Part shown: positions 51,947-60,791 of the stretch, piece by piece
Position numbering within the stretch: the first letter of the stretch is position 1
How the letters are laid out: each line of letters begins with the position of its first letter
Origin: JAVBLW01 sp031553215
GTDB lineage: Bacteria > Bacillota_I > Bacilli_A > Acholeplasmatales > Anaeroplasmataceae
NCBI GenBank assembly: GCA_031553215.1
Contig: JAVBLW010000006.1
Location: 310,001 to 374,000, forward strand
DNA: 64,000 nucleotides
Direction: 5' to 3'
Program-made: the position numbers and the translations under genes
Notes under the pieces: generated by a model
The model's database searches: none
What the model was told of the DNA's origin: nothing
What the model saw: the letters and a program-made list of their open reading frames with translations, nothing else

Positions 51947-52486
51947 CTAAAACATTGGCGGAGTACTTATCCAAAGTACTTTCACCATACTATTTGAAAC
52001 ATTCATTAAATAATGTTCCTGACTAGCTCTATAATAAAAGGTTTCACCCTTTTTTACCTTATGTTTTTTCTTTCCTAATACAAGTGTAACTTCACCTTCT
52101 AATACAAATCCAAATTCTTCACCTGGATGTGGCTTATCAGTGATCGACTTCCCATTTGGTTCAATTTCTATAATTATTGGTTCCATTTCATATTTTAGTG
52201 CATTAGGTACAATCCAATTAATTTTATGCTTTAATTGCTGATCATATTTCTCGAAATATTCAGTATTAGTAAAAACTACTTTTTCATCAACCGAATTACT
52301 AAAAAATTCACTTATATTTGTCCCCAATACTTCTAATATATCCAACAATGTCTCAATTGAAGGTGATGTCAAATTGTTTTCTAACTGAGATATATATCCC
52401 TTGGTTAATTCAACACGGTTTGCTAATTCTTCTTGTGTTAAACCATTTTCTAATCGAAGTTCTTTTATCTTACTTCCAATTTCCAT
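51947..52486 (-). CDS. Xre-family regulator with C-terminal cupin domain
   Basis: The protein has 179 residues. An HTH_3 domain (LRLENGLTQEELANRVELTK, then GYISQLENN) at 8-62 is followed by a cupin at 105-175 (HPGEEFGFVLEGEVTLVLGK, then YYRASQEHYLMN). The architecture matches PuuR/polyamine- or small-ligand-sensing regulators. It is inserted between pgk and the HPr gene with gaps of 2 and 13 bp, so it may respond to a metabolite and adjust its own glycolytic operon. The ligand is unknown. Confidence 0.88.
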   Translation of the reverse strand: MEIGSKIKELRLENGLTQEELANRVELTKGYISQLENNLTSPSIETLLDILEVLGTNISEFFSNSVDEKVVFTNTEYFEKYDQQLKHKINWIVPNALKYEMEPIIIEIEPNGKSITDKPHPGEEFGFVLEGEVTLVLGKKKHKVKKGETFYYRASQEHYLMNVSNSMVKVLWISTPPMF

Positions 52487-52488
52487 AA

Positions 52489-53682
52489 CTACTTGTTATC
52501 TATACATTCTACCCCTGGAAGAGTTTTTCCTTCAAGATATTCTAATGAAGCTCCACCACCAGTAGATATATGAGATACTTTAGAAGCATATCCAAATTGT
52601 ATTGCAGCAGCAGCACTATCTCCACCACCTACTATTGTAATTGCTCCTTTTAAATTAGCTATTGCTTCACAAACTCCGATTGTACCAGCTTCATAATTAG
52701 ACATTTCAAATACACCCATAGGTCCATTCCAAACAACTGTTTTAGCTGTTGATAATATTTCGTTAAATACTTCTAAGCTCTTTGCACCAATATCTAATCC
52801 CATCTTATCAGCAGGAATATCTTTTACAGATACGGTTTCAAAAGGTGTTTCATTACTAAATGCAGTTGTAACAACTGTATCAACAGGTAATACTATTTTT
52901 GAACCAGCTTTAGCTAATAATTCTTTTGCTAATTCAACTTTATCATCTTCACACTTAGATTTTCCTACATTATATCCTTGAGCTTTTAAGAAGGTAAACA
53001 TCATACCACCACCGATAAGAATCTTATCAGCTTTTTCTATTAAACTAGAAATAACTTCGATTTTATCACTTACTTTTGCTCCACCTAAAATAGCAACAAA
53101 TGGTCTAACTGGATTATCCACAGCTCCACCAATAAATTTTATTTCTTTTTCTAACAAGAAACCTGCTGCTGTTTCAGAAATATTAGCCGCAATTCCTGCA
53201 TTTGAAGCATGTGCTCTGTGTGCAGTTCCGAATGCATCATTAACAAATAAATCACCAAGTGATGCCCAATATTTTCCTAGTTCTTTATCATTCTTTGACT
53301 CTTTTTTACCATCAATATCTTCAAATCTAGTATTTTCAAACATTAGAATATCGCCATCATTTAATCCAGCAATTGCATCTTCTAACTTTTTACCTCTAGT
53401 TTCAGGTATAAAAGCAACTTTCTTATTAAGTAAAGTTGATAATCTTACTGCAACTGGAGCAAGTGAATTATCTTTTTTATCTTCTTCACTTTGAATACGT
53501 CCTAGATGTGAAAAAACAATTGCTTTCCCACCATTATTAATAACATATTCAATAGTTGGTAATGCTTCCACAATACGATTATCATCTGTGATAACACCAT
53601 TTTTCATAGGAACATTAAAGTCAACACGTATTAATACTTTTTTCCCTTTTACATTTAAATCTGTAACTATTTTCTTAGCCAT
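52489..53682 (-). CDS. pgk: Phosphoglycerate kinase
   Basis: The protein has 397 residues with RVDFNVPMKNG, SHLGR, ILGGAKVSDKI, WNGPMGVFEM and the nucleotide loop GGGDSAAA. It makes ATP from 1,3-bisphosphoglycerate. It is the first gene of the pgk-Xre/cupin-HPr-tpiA operon. Confidence 0.97.
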   Translation of the reverse strand: MAKKIVTDLNVKGKKVLIRVDFNVPMKNGVITDDNRIVEALPTIEYVINNGGKAIVFSHLGRIQSEEDKKDNSLAPVAVRLSTLLNKKVAFIPETRGKKLEDAIAGLNDGDILMFENTRFEDIDGKKESKNDKELGKYWASLGDLFVNDAFGTAHRAHASNAGIAANISETAAGFLLEKEIKFIGGAVDNPVRPFVAILGGAKVSDKIEVISSLIEKADKILIGGGMMFTFLKAQGYNVGKSKCEDDKVELAKELLAKAGSKIVLPVDTVVTTAFSNETPFETVSVKDIPADKMGLDIGAKSLEVFNEILSTAKTVVWNGPMGVFEMSNYEAGTIGVCEAIANLKGAITIVGGGDSAAAAIQFGYASKVSHISTGGGASLEYLEGKTLPGVECIDNK

Positions 53683-53800
53683 TCATATCAGTCCTTCCGT
53701 ATAATCAATGACTTTCCATTCACCATTATATCATTTATATTACGGATATTCAATTAAAAAAACACCAAAACTTAAATTTAGTAAATTATGTAAATACAAA

Positions 53801-54205
53801 TTATATCAATTCAAATATACTTTTTTTATAGTTTATTATTTCTTTACATTTGTTTAGATTTTTATTAATTTTTTGATTATTATTATAAATTTCTAAATAT
53901 TTACCATTTTTAAATAATACATAAATACTTTCCTTATTTATACCAATATTAATAATTTCAAAAAAATTGAGATAAATTATTTCGGTCTCTAATACTAATT
54001 TAAATAAAAGAATTTTTTCGTTTATAAAAATAGGAATTTGTGATTTTAAACTTGTATATTTTTTTACATTTTTGATGTAGCTTTTCAAATCAAACAAATT
54101 CTTTTTACACAGTAAACCCAAATATTTTTCTCTCCTATTATATATATGCACTGAATTATTTAAATATATTTCAGTAAATTCGTATTTTTCGATGTAATAT
54201 AGCAT
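53801..54205 (-). CDS. ComK-like protein
   Basis: The protein has 134 residues, Lys/Asn/Ile-rich. The block SQIPIFINEKILLFKLVLET, then YLNFFEIINI and IYVLFKNGKYLEI, follows the order of ComK (PPIMV...IFLFPTLS...WISHVHV...VTFSNGKTMEL). The FPT and Cys-Trp residues of canonical ComK are changed. The ATG at 54205 has AGGAG 8 bases upstream. ComK is the competence master regulator in Bacillus, with shorter divergent versions elsewhere. It is a single gene between pgk and msmK, with a very AT-rich 118-bp upstream gap toward pgk. The assignment is tentative. Confidence 0.5.
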   Translation of the reverse strand: MLYYIEKYEFTEIYLNNSVHIYNRREKYLGLLCKKNLFDLKSYIKNVKKYTSLKSQIPIFINEKILLFKLVLETEIIYLNFFEIINIGINKESIYVLFKNGKYLEIYNNNQKINKNLNKCKEIINYKKSIFELI

Positions 54206-54224
54206 TGTTTTCACTCCTTTTGAT

Positions 54225-54252
54225 AAAAAAAATCACCTTCCGGTGATTTTTT
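54225..54252 (-). terminator. Terminator of the sugar ABC ATPase gene
   Basis: AAATCACC-TTCC-GGTGATTT stem and T8 on the minus strand. Confidence 0.88.
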
Positions 54253-54254
54253 AA

Positions 54255-55370
54255 TTATGCATTTAATCTTACTTCTGTTTCAGCATCAAAGAAATGTGAT
54301 TTATTCATATCAAGCACTAATTTAACTCTTGAATCAAATTTAATATCATCACGAGCTGGTACAGCAGCAATAACACTTGATCCACTTATAGTAGCATAAA
54401 TGTTTGTTTCTGCCCCTAATAATTCAGCGATATCAACTACAGCTTCAATTACAGCATTTGGATAAGTTTCGAAGAAAATTGGTTCACTTTCATCATGGAT
54501 ATCTTCTGGTCTAATACCTAACATAACGTTTTTACCAATATAGTCTTGAGCTTTTAATTTGGCAAATTTTCCAGCTGGAACTTCAATTTGATATTTTCCA
54601 TTTAATGTAACGAATGTTCCGTTTTCATCAACAGTACCTGGAATAAAGTTCATTGGCGGTGTTCCCATAAATCCAGCAACGAACATGTTTACTGGTGTAT
54701 GATATACTTCATTCGGAGTACCAACTTGTTGAATATATCCATCTTTCATGATAACAATTTTTGTAGCCATTGTCATCGCTTCAATTTGGTCATGTGTTAC
54801 ATAAACAGTTGTTGAATCCAAACGTTTATGTAATTTTAAAATTTCTCCACGTGTACTTGCACGTAATTTTGCATCTAGATTTGATAATGGTTCATCCATT
54901 AAGAATACATTCGCATCACGAACGATAGCACGTCCTAGTGCAACACGTTGACGTTGCCCTCCTGATAATTCACGAGGTTTTCTATCTAAATATGGAGTTA
55001 ATCCTAAGATAGCAGCAGCTTCAGAAACACGACGATCGATTTCTTCTATTCTCATACGACGAATTTTTAAACCGAATGACATATTATCATATACTGACAT
55101 ATGTGGATATAATGCATATGATTGGAAAACCATTGCAATACCACGGTCTTTAGAATTTACATTATTCATTAATTTATCACCAATATAGAATTCACCTGTT
55201 GTAATATCTTCTAGACCAGCAATCATACGTAATGTAGTTGATTTACCACATCCTGATGGACCAACTAATACTACGAAATCTTTATCTTCAACTTCCAAAT
55301 TGAAATCAAATACTGCTTGAACTCCATTTGGATACACTTTATTAATATTTCTTAAACTTAATGTAGACAT
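54255..55370 (-). CDS. Sugar ABC transporter ATP-binding protein (MsmK/UgpC type)
   Basis: The protein has 371 residues. Walker A is GPSGCGKST, the signature LSGGQRQRVALGRA, Walker B FLMDEPLSNLDAKL and the switch VTHDQIEA. A C-terminal TOBE/regulatory domain has GIRPEDIHDE. These ATPases often serve several CUT1 sugar importers at once; no permease or binding protein is adjacent, which fits a shared ATPase. A PucR-like regulator gene lies 77 bp upstream. Confidence 0.93.
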   Translation of the reverse strand: MSTLSLRNINKVYPNGVQAVFDFNLEVEDKDFVVLVGPSGCGKSTTLRMIAGLEDITTGEFYIGDKLMNNVNSKDRGIAMVFQSYALYPHMSVYDNMSFGLKIRRMRIEEIDRRVSEAAAILGLTPYLDRKPRELSGGQRQRVALGRAIVRDANVFLMDEPLSNLDAKLRASTRGEILKLHKRLDSTTVYVTHDQIEAMTMATKIVIMKDGYIQQVGTPNEVYHTPVNMFVAGFMGTPPMNFIPGTVDENGTFVTLNGKYQIEVPAGKFAKLKAQDYIGKNVMLGIRPEDIHDESEPIFFETYPNAVIEAVVDIAELLGAETNIYATISGSSVIAAVPARDDIKFDSRVKLVLDMNKSHFFDAETEVRLNA

Positions 55371-55426
55371 TTTTATTCCTCCTAATTACTAACAAGCATA
55401 TTTTACATTAATTATTGAAAAAAATA

Positions 55427-55450
55427 AATGTGCAAATTGCACATTTTTTA
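55427..55450 (-). terminator. Terminator of the PucR-like gene
   Basis: AATGTGCAA/TTGCACATT stem with T-rich flank on the minus strand. Confidence 0.75.
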
Positions 55451-56020
55451 TATTAAATGATAAATTATAAAAGCATCACAAAATTCTTTCATATCGTACC
55501 CTGTTGTTAGATGAAATTTTTCCAACTTATTAATCAATGTATTACGATGCATGAATACTTTTTCTGCGGTACTCGAAGTATTCATATTGTTTTCAGCAAA
55601 TATTTTTAATACTTCTAGCATGCTTGAATCACGATAATATTCACCTAATACAACTTTATCCAAGTCTTTATAATATCCTTGAAGAACTAACTCCTTTATA
55701 AATGTCTTTTCATCATAGATATTTCTTTTAAAAATATTCTTTTCAAAATAAGATCCTATTATTTTTTTTTCAATATTCAAATATTTCATTTCTATAAATT
55801 TTTTTGATAGATATACTTGAATGTTTTCCTGTAAATCTAGAATAATTGATTCCATAGATTCCATTATATCTTCATCATTACTATAATCATGTATTACAGT
55901 TAGATATTCAGTTTCTATAAACTCCACATTGTTTCCAAGTAAACCCTGTACAATGTCTTTTATATTAGATAAATCTTGACTATTGTAATTTTTAATCAAT
56001 ATATATTTTTTCATTGCCAT
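55448..56020 (-). CDS. PucR/CdaR-type helix-turn-helix regulator (short)
   Basis: The protein has 190 residues. The C-terminal HTH_30 reads LKIFAENNMNTSSTAEKVFM, then HRNTLINKLEKFHLTTGYDM, the PucR/CdaR signature. The N-terminal 120 residues lack a recognised sensor domain. The same strand and closeness to the MsmK-type ATPase suggest sugar-transport control. Confidence 0.82.
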   Translation of the reverse strand: MAMKKYILIKNYNSQDLSNIKDIVQGLLGNNVEFIETEYLTVIHDYSNDEDIMESMESIILDLQENIQVYLSKKFIEMKYLNIEKKIIGSYFEKNIFKRNIYDEKTFIKELVLQGYYKDLDKVVLGEYYRDSSMLEVLKIFAENNMNTSSTAEKVFMHRNTLINKLEKFHLTTGYDMKEFCDAFIIYHLI

Positions 56021-56061
56021 ACAAATTTACTCCATTCTATATTTTGATTATAACACACAAA

Positions 56062-56089
56062 AATAAAAATGCCATAAAGCATTTTTATT
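56062..56089 (-). terminator. Terminator of the Ddl gene
   Basis: AATAAAAATGC/GCATTTTTATT stem and T-run. Confidence 0.8.
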
Positions 56090-57128
56090 TTTTTATACCT
56101 CTTATATCGAATAAATTACTAGCATAATGTCTAATTAAACTATTTCTTTTTTTATATTCAATAAAAGTATGTTTTATTAATTTTTCTATATCTTTTTGGA
56201 AATCTTCAAACAAATAATACGATAATGCCCCAGGAATTGTATTCACTTCATTAAAATAAATTTTATTTCCCTTCATCATGTAATCAACTCTAACTATTCC
56301 ACTTAGATCAAATATCTCATATATCTTTTGAGATATTCGCTTTACTTCTTCTTCTAGACTTGTATCAGTCACTCTTTTATGAGTGCTTTCTTTTACTCTG
56401 CTAATATATTTATCGTCAAAACTTAACATTTCATTTTCTTTATTTACTTCCTCTAAATATGAATATACTATTTCATCAGTTTTATATAAAGCCATATTAT
56501 ACTCTTTAAAATCTTCTAACAACTCTTCTATAATTACTTTATTATCATATTTAAAAGCTTCTAATAAATTTTCTTTTATTTCATCATGATTTTTGCATAT
56601 ACTTATACCAATTGATGAACCTAGCCTAGCAGGCTTTATAATACATTTATCAAATTTTATTGGAATATCGTTTAAATGATCTAATTTGGTATATATTTGT
56701 TTTTCTACGATTGGCACATCATAATTTTTTAAGATTTGATGTGTTAAGCCCTTATCCATAGTTACTGTACTTGCGTACATATTACTTCCTAAATATGGTA
56801 TATCATAAAACTCCATTAAAGCGCTACTCATTCCATCTTCACCATTCATCCCATGATTAAGTATAATCATAGCATCTATGATGTTCTGTTTCTTTTTATA
56901 AGTAAAGCCTTTTTTAGTAAATGCTATCTTTTTTAATTTTTTATAATTCTTTTCTTTGAAGTTTTCTAATTCCATTTCATTTGCTAAAAATAGTTCCCCC
57001 TGTTTACTTATATATATTGGATATACTTCATATAGTTTATCTATTTTTTCTTTAATTTGATACATTGTAATTATTGATATATCATGTTCAGTGCTAATAC
57101 CACCAAATAATAAACCTATTTTTATCAT
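56085..57128 (-). CDS. ddl: D-alanine-D-alanine ligase-like ATP-grasp protein
   Basis: The protein has 347 residues. It has LLFGGISTEHDISIITM, LNHGMNGEDGMSSALMEFYD, DKGLTHQIL, IIKPARLGSSIGI, RVDYMMKGNKIYFNEVNTIP and GALS, a complete Ddl set. The ATG at 57128 is chosen; the frame extends upstream into the MurF-like gene. It joins two D-Ala molecules for peptidoglycan. It lies 1 bp after the MurF-like gene, so the two steps are coupled. Confidence 0.9.
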   Translation of the reverse strand: MIKIGLLFGGISTEHDISIITMYQIKEKIDKLYEVYPIYISKQGELFLANEMELENFKEKNYKKLKKIAFTKKGFTYKKKQNIIDAMIILNHGMNGEDGMSSALMEFYDIPYLGSNMYASTVTMDKGLTHQILKNYDVPIVEKQIYTKLDHLNDIPIKFDKCIIKPARLGSSIGISICKNHDEIKENLLEAFKYDNKVIIEELLEDFKEYNMALYKTDEIVYSYLEEVNKENEMLSFDDKYISRVKESTHKRVTDTSLEEEVKRISQKIYEIFDLSGIVRVDYMMKGNKIYFNEVNTIPGALSYYLFEDFQKDIEKLIKHTFIEYKKRNSLIRHYASNLFDIRGIKK

Positions 57129-57129
57129 A

Positions 57130-58617
57130 TTAAAACCCCTTCTTATATAGATCCGGCAAATCATTTTCTATTAACAATACCGATTGTATTTTAGTTGATA
57201 TATCACTATATGCATTGTATGCTTCCTTAAAAGAATTAAAAACATATGTATCAACATTCAAATTTATCAACTTATTATAAAGATTTTTAGTCTCATTCTT
57301 ACCTACTAAAAATACCTTATCAACAACTTCCTTAATCTTTTGTGCATATTCTTCGTTAGCACTATTCATTACATCCTTCATTTCAACAAATCCTGGTGTA
57401 ATAAGAATCTTTATTCCTGGATATTTTTTCATCTCATTTAATGCATTTTTAGCACCTTCTAAATTAGAATTGAAAGAATCATCCAATATTATATTTTTCC
57501 CCTTTTTGGTAATTTCAAGTCGATTTTTAACATTTTCTATTTGTAATATCTCCTCATATATAACATCTCTATCTAATCCAAACTGATTTAAGCAAATAAT
57601 AGTGGCCAATAAATTTAAAACATTAAAAACTCCAACTAGTTTGGTTTTATAATGATAAAAGAACTCATTATTCAAAAAGACATCAAATTCAGTAAATTTA
57701 TCTTGAATTATATTTTTGGCTTGGTATTCACCATAATTAAAACCATAACTAATTATTCTATTTTTAAAATCATGATTGCGAATAAATTCATTTTCAAAAT
57801 TTGCAATTGTAATTTGATTTTCATCTAGCATATCAGCAATTTTACATTTCTCTTCAATAATATTAGCAATTGTACCAAAGGTATCTAAATGCATATATCC
57901 AATAGAAGTTAAAATAGTCATCTTAGGCCTTACAAAGAGCATCAGTTCTTCTATGTCACCTAAATGACTTGCGCCCATTTCTGTTATAAAATAATCATAT
58001 TTTGATAATTCTTCTTCATTTACTATTCGGCTTATTCCCAACATAGTATTATAAGATTTTTTTGTAAATAAAGTCGATTTATATTTTTCTAATATTTTAC
58101 CAATATAATATTTAGTACTCGTTTTTCCATATGAACCAGTTATTGCAATCTTTAAGCCATTATATTTTTCTAATTTAAATTTTGCTTTTTTTAGATATGA
58201 ATTATTTATTTTATTTTCTATTTTTTTAGAAATTAAGAAAGTAATTATTGATACGAATTCAAAAAACATTATAAAAAACATTATAAAAATTTTATTTTCA
58301 ATTATTAATAAAGGCATTAATAATAGATTCAAAATCAAAGTTCTTTTTATCCTATTAGTAAATACAAGTTTTACTTTACTTTTTAAGTAAAAAAAACCGC
58401 CATATAAAAACATAAAAGTATATCCAATCATATCTACATATTTATTATCTGCAAATATCAATACTGCGAATACTCCAAATATAAATAAGTTTATATACAT
58501 ATAATTCCTAATGAAGTATCTAGTATATTCTCTAATATAATAATGTGATTGTTGATATATCTTTAACATATGTATGCTCTTAAAAATTAAATATATAAAA
58601 AGAAATACTTTAAACAT
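57130..58617 (-). CDS. MurF-like Mur ligase with N-terminal membrane segments
   Basis: The protein has 495 residues. Residues 1-130 hold about four or five membrane spans in place of the usual MurF UDP-binding domain. A Mur ligase core follows: AITGSYGKTSTKYYIGKIL, KSYNTMLGISRIV, FITEMGASHLGDIEELM, GYMHLDTFGTI and LDDSFNSNLEGAKNAL. It probably adds a D-Ala-D-Ala type dipeptide to a membrane-near precursor. It forms a tight cluster with an alpha/beta hydrolase (8-bp overlap) and Ddl. True MurF activity is not proven. Confidence 0.85.
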   Translation of the reverse strand: MFKVFLFIYLIFKSIHMLKIYQQSHYYIREYTRYFIRNYMYINLFIFGVFAVLIFADNKYVDMIGYTFMFLYGGFFYLKSKVKLVFTNRIKRTLILNLLLMPLLIIENKIFIMFFIMFFEFVSIITFLISKKIENKINNSYLKKAKFKLEKYNGLKIAITGSYGKTSTKYYIGKILEKYKSTLFTKKSYNTMLGISRIVNEEELSKYDYFITEMGASHLGDIEELMLFVRPKMTILTSIGYMHLDTFGTIANIIEEKCKIADMLDENQITIANFENEFIRNHDFKNRIISYGFNYGEYQAKNIIQDKFTEFDVFLNNEFFYHYKTKLVGVFNVLNLLATIICLNQFGLDRDVIYEEILQIENVKNRLEITKKGKNIILDDSFNSNLEGAKNALNEMKKYPGIKILITPGFVEMKDVMNSANEEYAQKIKEVVDKVFLVGKNETKNLYNKLINLNVDTYVFNSFKEAYNAYSDISTKIQSVLLIENDLPDLYKKGF

Positions 58618-59335
58618 TTATATCCGTGCTTAAAAAGGAATCAAGCACAATCGTAAAAAAACGCTTGTTTTCTATATATGGAAAATGACCAGCTTTTTCG
58701 ATTATGACTAAGCCGCTGTTTTTTATATTATCATTAAGAGTCCTAGCATCCTTTAATGGTGTAACTGTATCATTCTCTCCCCACATAATTAATGTTTGAG
58801 ATTTAATATCCTTGAGAATTGGTGAAAGATCTTCATTTATCGCCTTTACTATCATTTCTCTCATTACTGCCGTAGCACTTTGATAATCCTTTGAGCCCAT
58901 TTTAATCCATTTAATGTTTAGTTTCTTTAATAGTTTGTAAGTTTTTATCTTGAATTTCTTTTTAAAATTTAATTTTTGTTTTATACCTGCACTATCTACC
59001 AAAATTATTTTTTGCACATCATATAAGGAAGCATATTTTATAACTATTCTTCCACCATAGCTATGTCCCAATAAAATCGGACTACTAATATTTAATTTCA
59101 TAAATACTTCATGAAATATCTCGGTTAATTCAGTTATTGATAAAGATTTCTCTGGTTCAGGAGACTCACCAAATCCTGGTAAATCAAATCTATATACCTT
59201 ATAATTTTTAGTTAGATGAGAATATAAGTCATTCCATGTGTATTTATTAGCGCCCCAACCATGAAGTAATACAATATTTTCACCTTCACCATCACAATCA
59301 TAATTTATTATTAAATTGTCGATTTTTACTTCCAA
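58610..59335 (-). CDS. Alpha/beta hydrolase
   Basis: The protein has 241 residues. The oxyanion motif is LLHGWGANKYTW, the nucleophile elbow GHSYGG, with an Asp near WGENDTVTP and His in AGHFPY, a full catalytic triad. The substrate is unknown. Its place ahead of the MurF-like and Ddl genes hints at a cell-wall precursor or lipid-linked intermediate. Confidence 0.85.
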   Translation of the reverse strand: MEVKIDNLIINYDCDGEGENIVLLHGWGANKYTWNDLYSHLTKNYKVYRFDLPGFGESPEPEKSLSITELTEIFHEVFMKLNISSPILLGHSYGGRIVIKYASLYDVQKIILVDSAGIKQKLNFKKKFKIKTYKLLKKLNIKWIKMGSKDYQSATAVMREMIVKAINEDLSPILKDIKSQTLIMWGENDTVTPLKDARTLNDNIKNSGLVIIEKAGHFPYIENKRFFTIVLDSFLSTDINV

Positions 59336-59382
59336 AATACCAACTCCACTATAATTAACTATATGCTATAGAAAGAAAAAAA

Positions 59383-59403
59383 TTCCTAAGCTGAGCTTAA
59401 GAA
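59383..59403 (-). terminator. Terminator of the second MATE gene
   Basis: A 9-bp stem with one G-U pair and a 3-base loop, overlapping the stop codon, then seven T residues on the minus strand. Confidence 0.75.
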
Positions 59404-60770
59404 TATTGAGTGGTTAGATTTTTTAACCATTTTTTTTGTTTAATAAAAATATTTCCTAAAATAAGTTTTACAACATCTGATAAATGCGCTATGAAATATA
59501 TTTCAACAACCGTTAAAGAAAATCTTTGCGCATTTACACCTAAGATAATCGCAATTGGAAGACATATGAAGTAGGTTGGAGATTGATCAACAATAAAAGC
59601 TCTAACAGTATCTCCACCCGCTCTTAACGTAAAGAAGTTTGTAGCAGTAAAGCAATATACCGTTATAAATATTGATGTTACACGAAGTATTTTAATGACT
59701 AATATTTTTGTTTCTGGCTCAGGATTAAATAATAGAACAATAAATGGAGATGAAATAGCCATTAATAATCCTAGGGTAATTCCCATTAATAAGGATAATC
59801 CTCTAAACCAATTAAATTCTTTTAAGGCTTTATCAAATTTACCTTGTCCTAAAGTATTTCCCATAAATACTGCTATACCAGTACCTAATCCAGAGAATAC
59901 AATAAAAAACAAATCACTTATGTTTTGGGAATATGCATATGCATTATACCAAAGATCATTTTTATAGGTATAAAATTTAATAACTAATATCATTCCTAAA
60001 GCCCAGCATAATTCATTTAAAATTAATGGCATGCCTTTTTTTATAAAATTTATGATTAATTGCTTACTAAAATTAAATATTTTAAATAAGCCTTTGAAGT
60101 ATTCTTCTTTTCTAAAAATAAGAACTATTATGAAAATACTAAATTCAATTATTTTTGAAATTACTGTTCCTATTGATGCTCCACTAGCACCTAGTTCTTT
60201 AAATCCAAAATTTCCATATATTAAACAATAATTAAAGAAGATATTTGCTATAATTCCCATAACAGCTGCGAATAATGATACTTTTGGTAATCTTAAATTT
60301 CTAAATGTATTTGCAAGTACGGTGTTAACTACCATTAAGATAATCCCAAAACGTAGGTAATATAAATAATCATATCCATATTTTCTCGATTCTGGATTTT
60401 GAATAAATAAGTCAATTATTCTATTCCCACAAATTATCATAATTATTAAGGAAATAATTCCAAAGATAATTGAAAATAAAAGTGATATTCTAATAGTTTC
60501 CTTTACTTTATCATCTTTGCCAGCTCCGAAGAATTGAGATATAAAAACGGATGCGGCTGCACCAAGACCCATAAATGCAAAGTTAAAAACGAAGATTAAT
60601 CTGTTTGCTGCACTTACACCATTATAAGCGTTAGCATTCCCACCATAATTATTTACCATAAGACTATCAACATATCCCGCTAATGAAACAAAGAGTTGCT
60701 GAAGCATTATCGGAATTATTAAGGAAAATACGGCAATATAAAATTGCTTTGTTCCAATATATTTTTTCAT
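59397..60770 (-). CDS. MATE-family efflux transporter
   Basis: The protein has 457 residues of normal MATE length and about 12 membrane spans: IPIMLQQLFVSLAGYVDSLM, GLGAAASVFISQFFGAGKDD and GTGIAVFMGNTLGQGKFDKA. It has no coiled-coil extension, unlike the MATE protein at 11270-13012. It lies 21 bp after sufB on the same strand and may be read through from the suf operon. Confidence 0.92.
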   Translation of the reverse strand: MKKYIGTKQFYIAVFSLIIPIMLQQLFVSLAGYVDSLMVNNYGGNANAYNGVSAANRLIFVFNFAFMGLGAAASVFISQFFGAGKDDKVKETIRISLLFSIIFGIISLIIMIICGNRIIDLFIQNPESRKYGYDYLYYLRFGIILMVVNTVLANTFRNLRLPKVSLFAAVMGIIANIFFNYCLIYGNFGFKELGASGASIGTVISKIIEFSIFIIVLIFRKEEYFKGLFKIFNFSKQLIINFIKKGMPLILNELCWALGMILVIKFYTYKNDLWYNAYAYSQNISDLFFIVFSGLGTGIAVFMGNTLGQGKFDKALKEFNWFRGLSLLMGITLGLLMAISSPFIVLLFNPEPETKILVIKILRVTSIFITVYCFTATNFFTLRAGGDTVRAFIVDQSPTYFICLPIAIILGVNAQRFSLTVVEIYFIAHLSDVVKLILGNIFIKQKKWLKNLTTQYS

Positions 60771-60791
60771 ATTTTTTACCTAAAAAGGATT

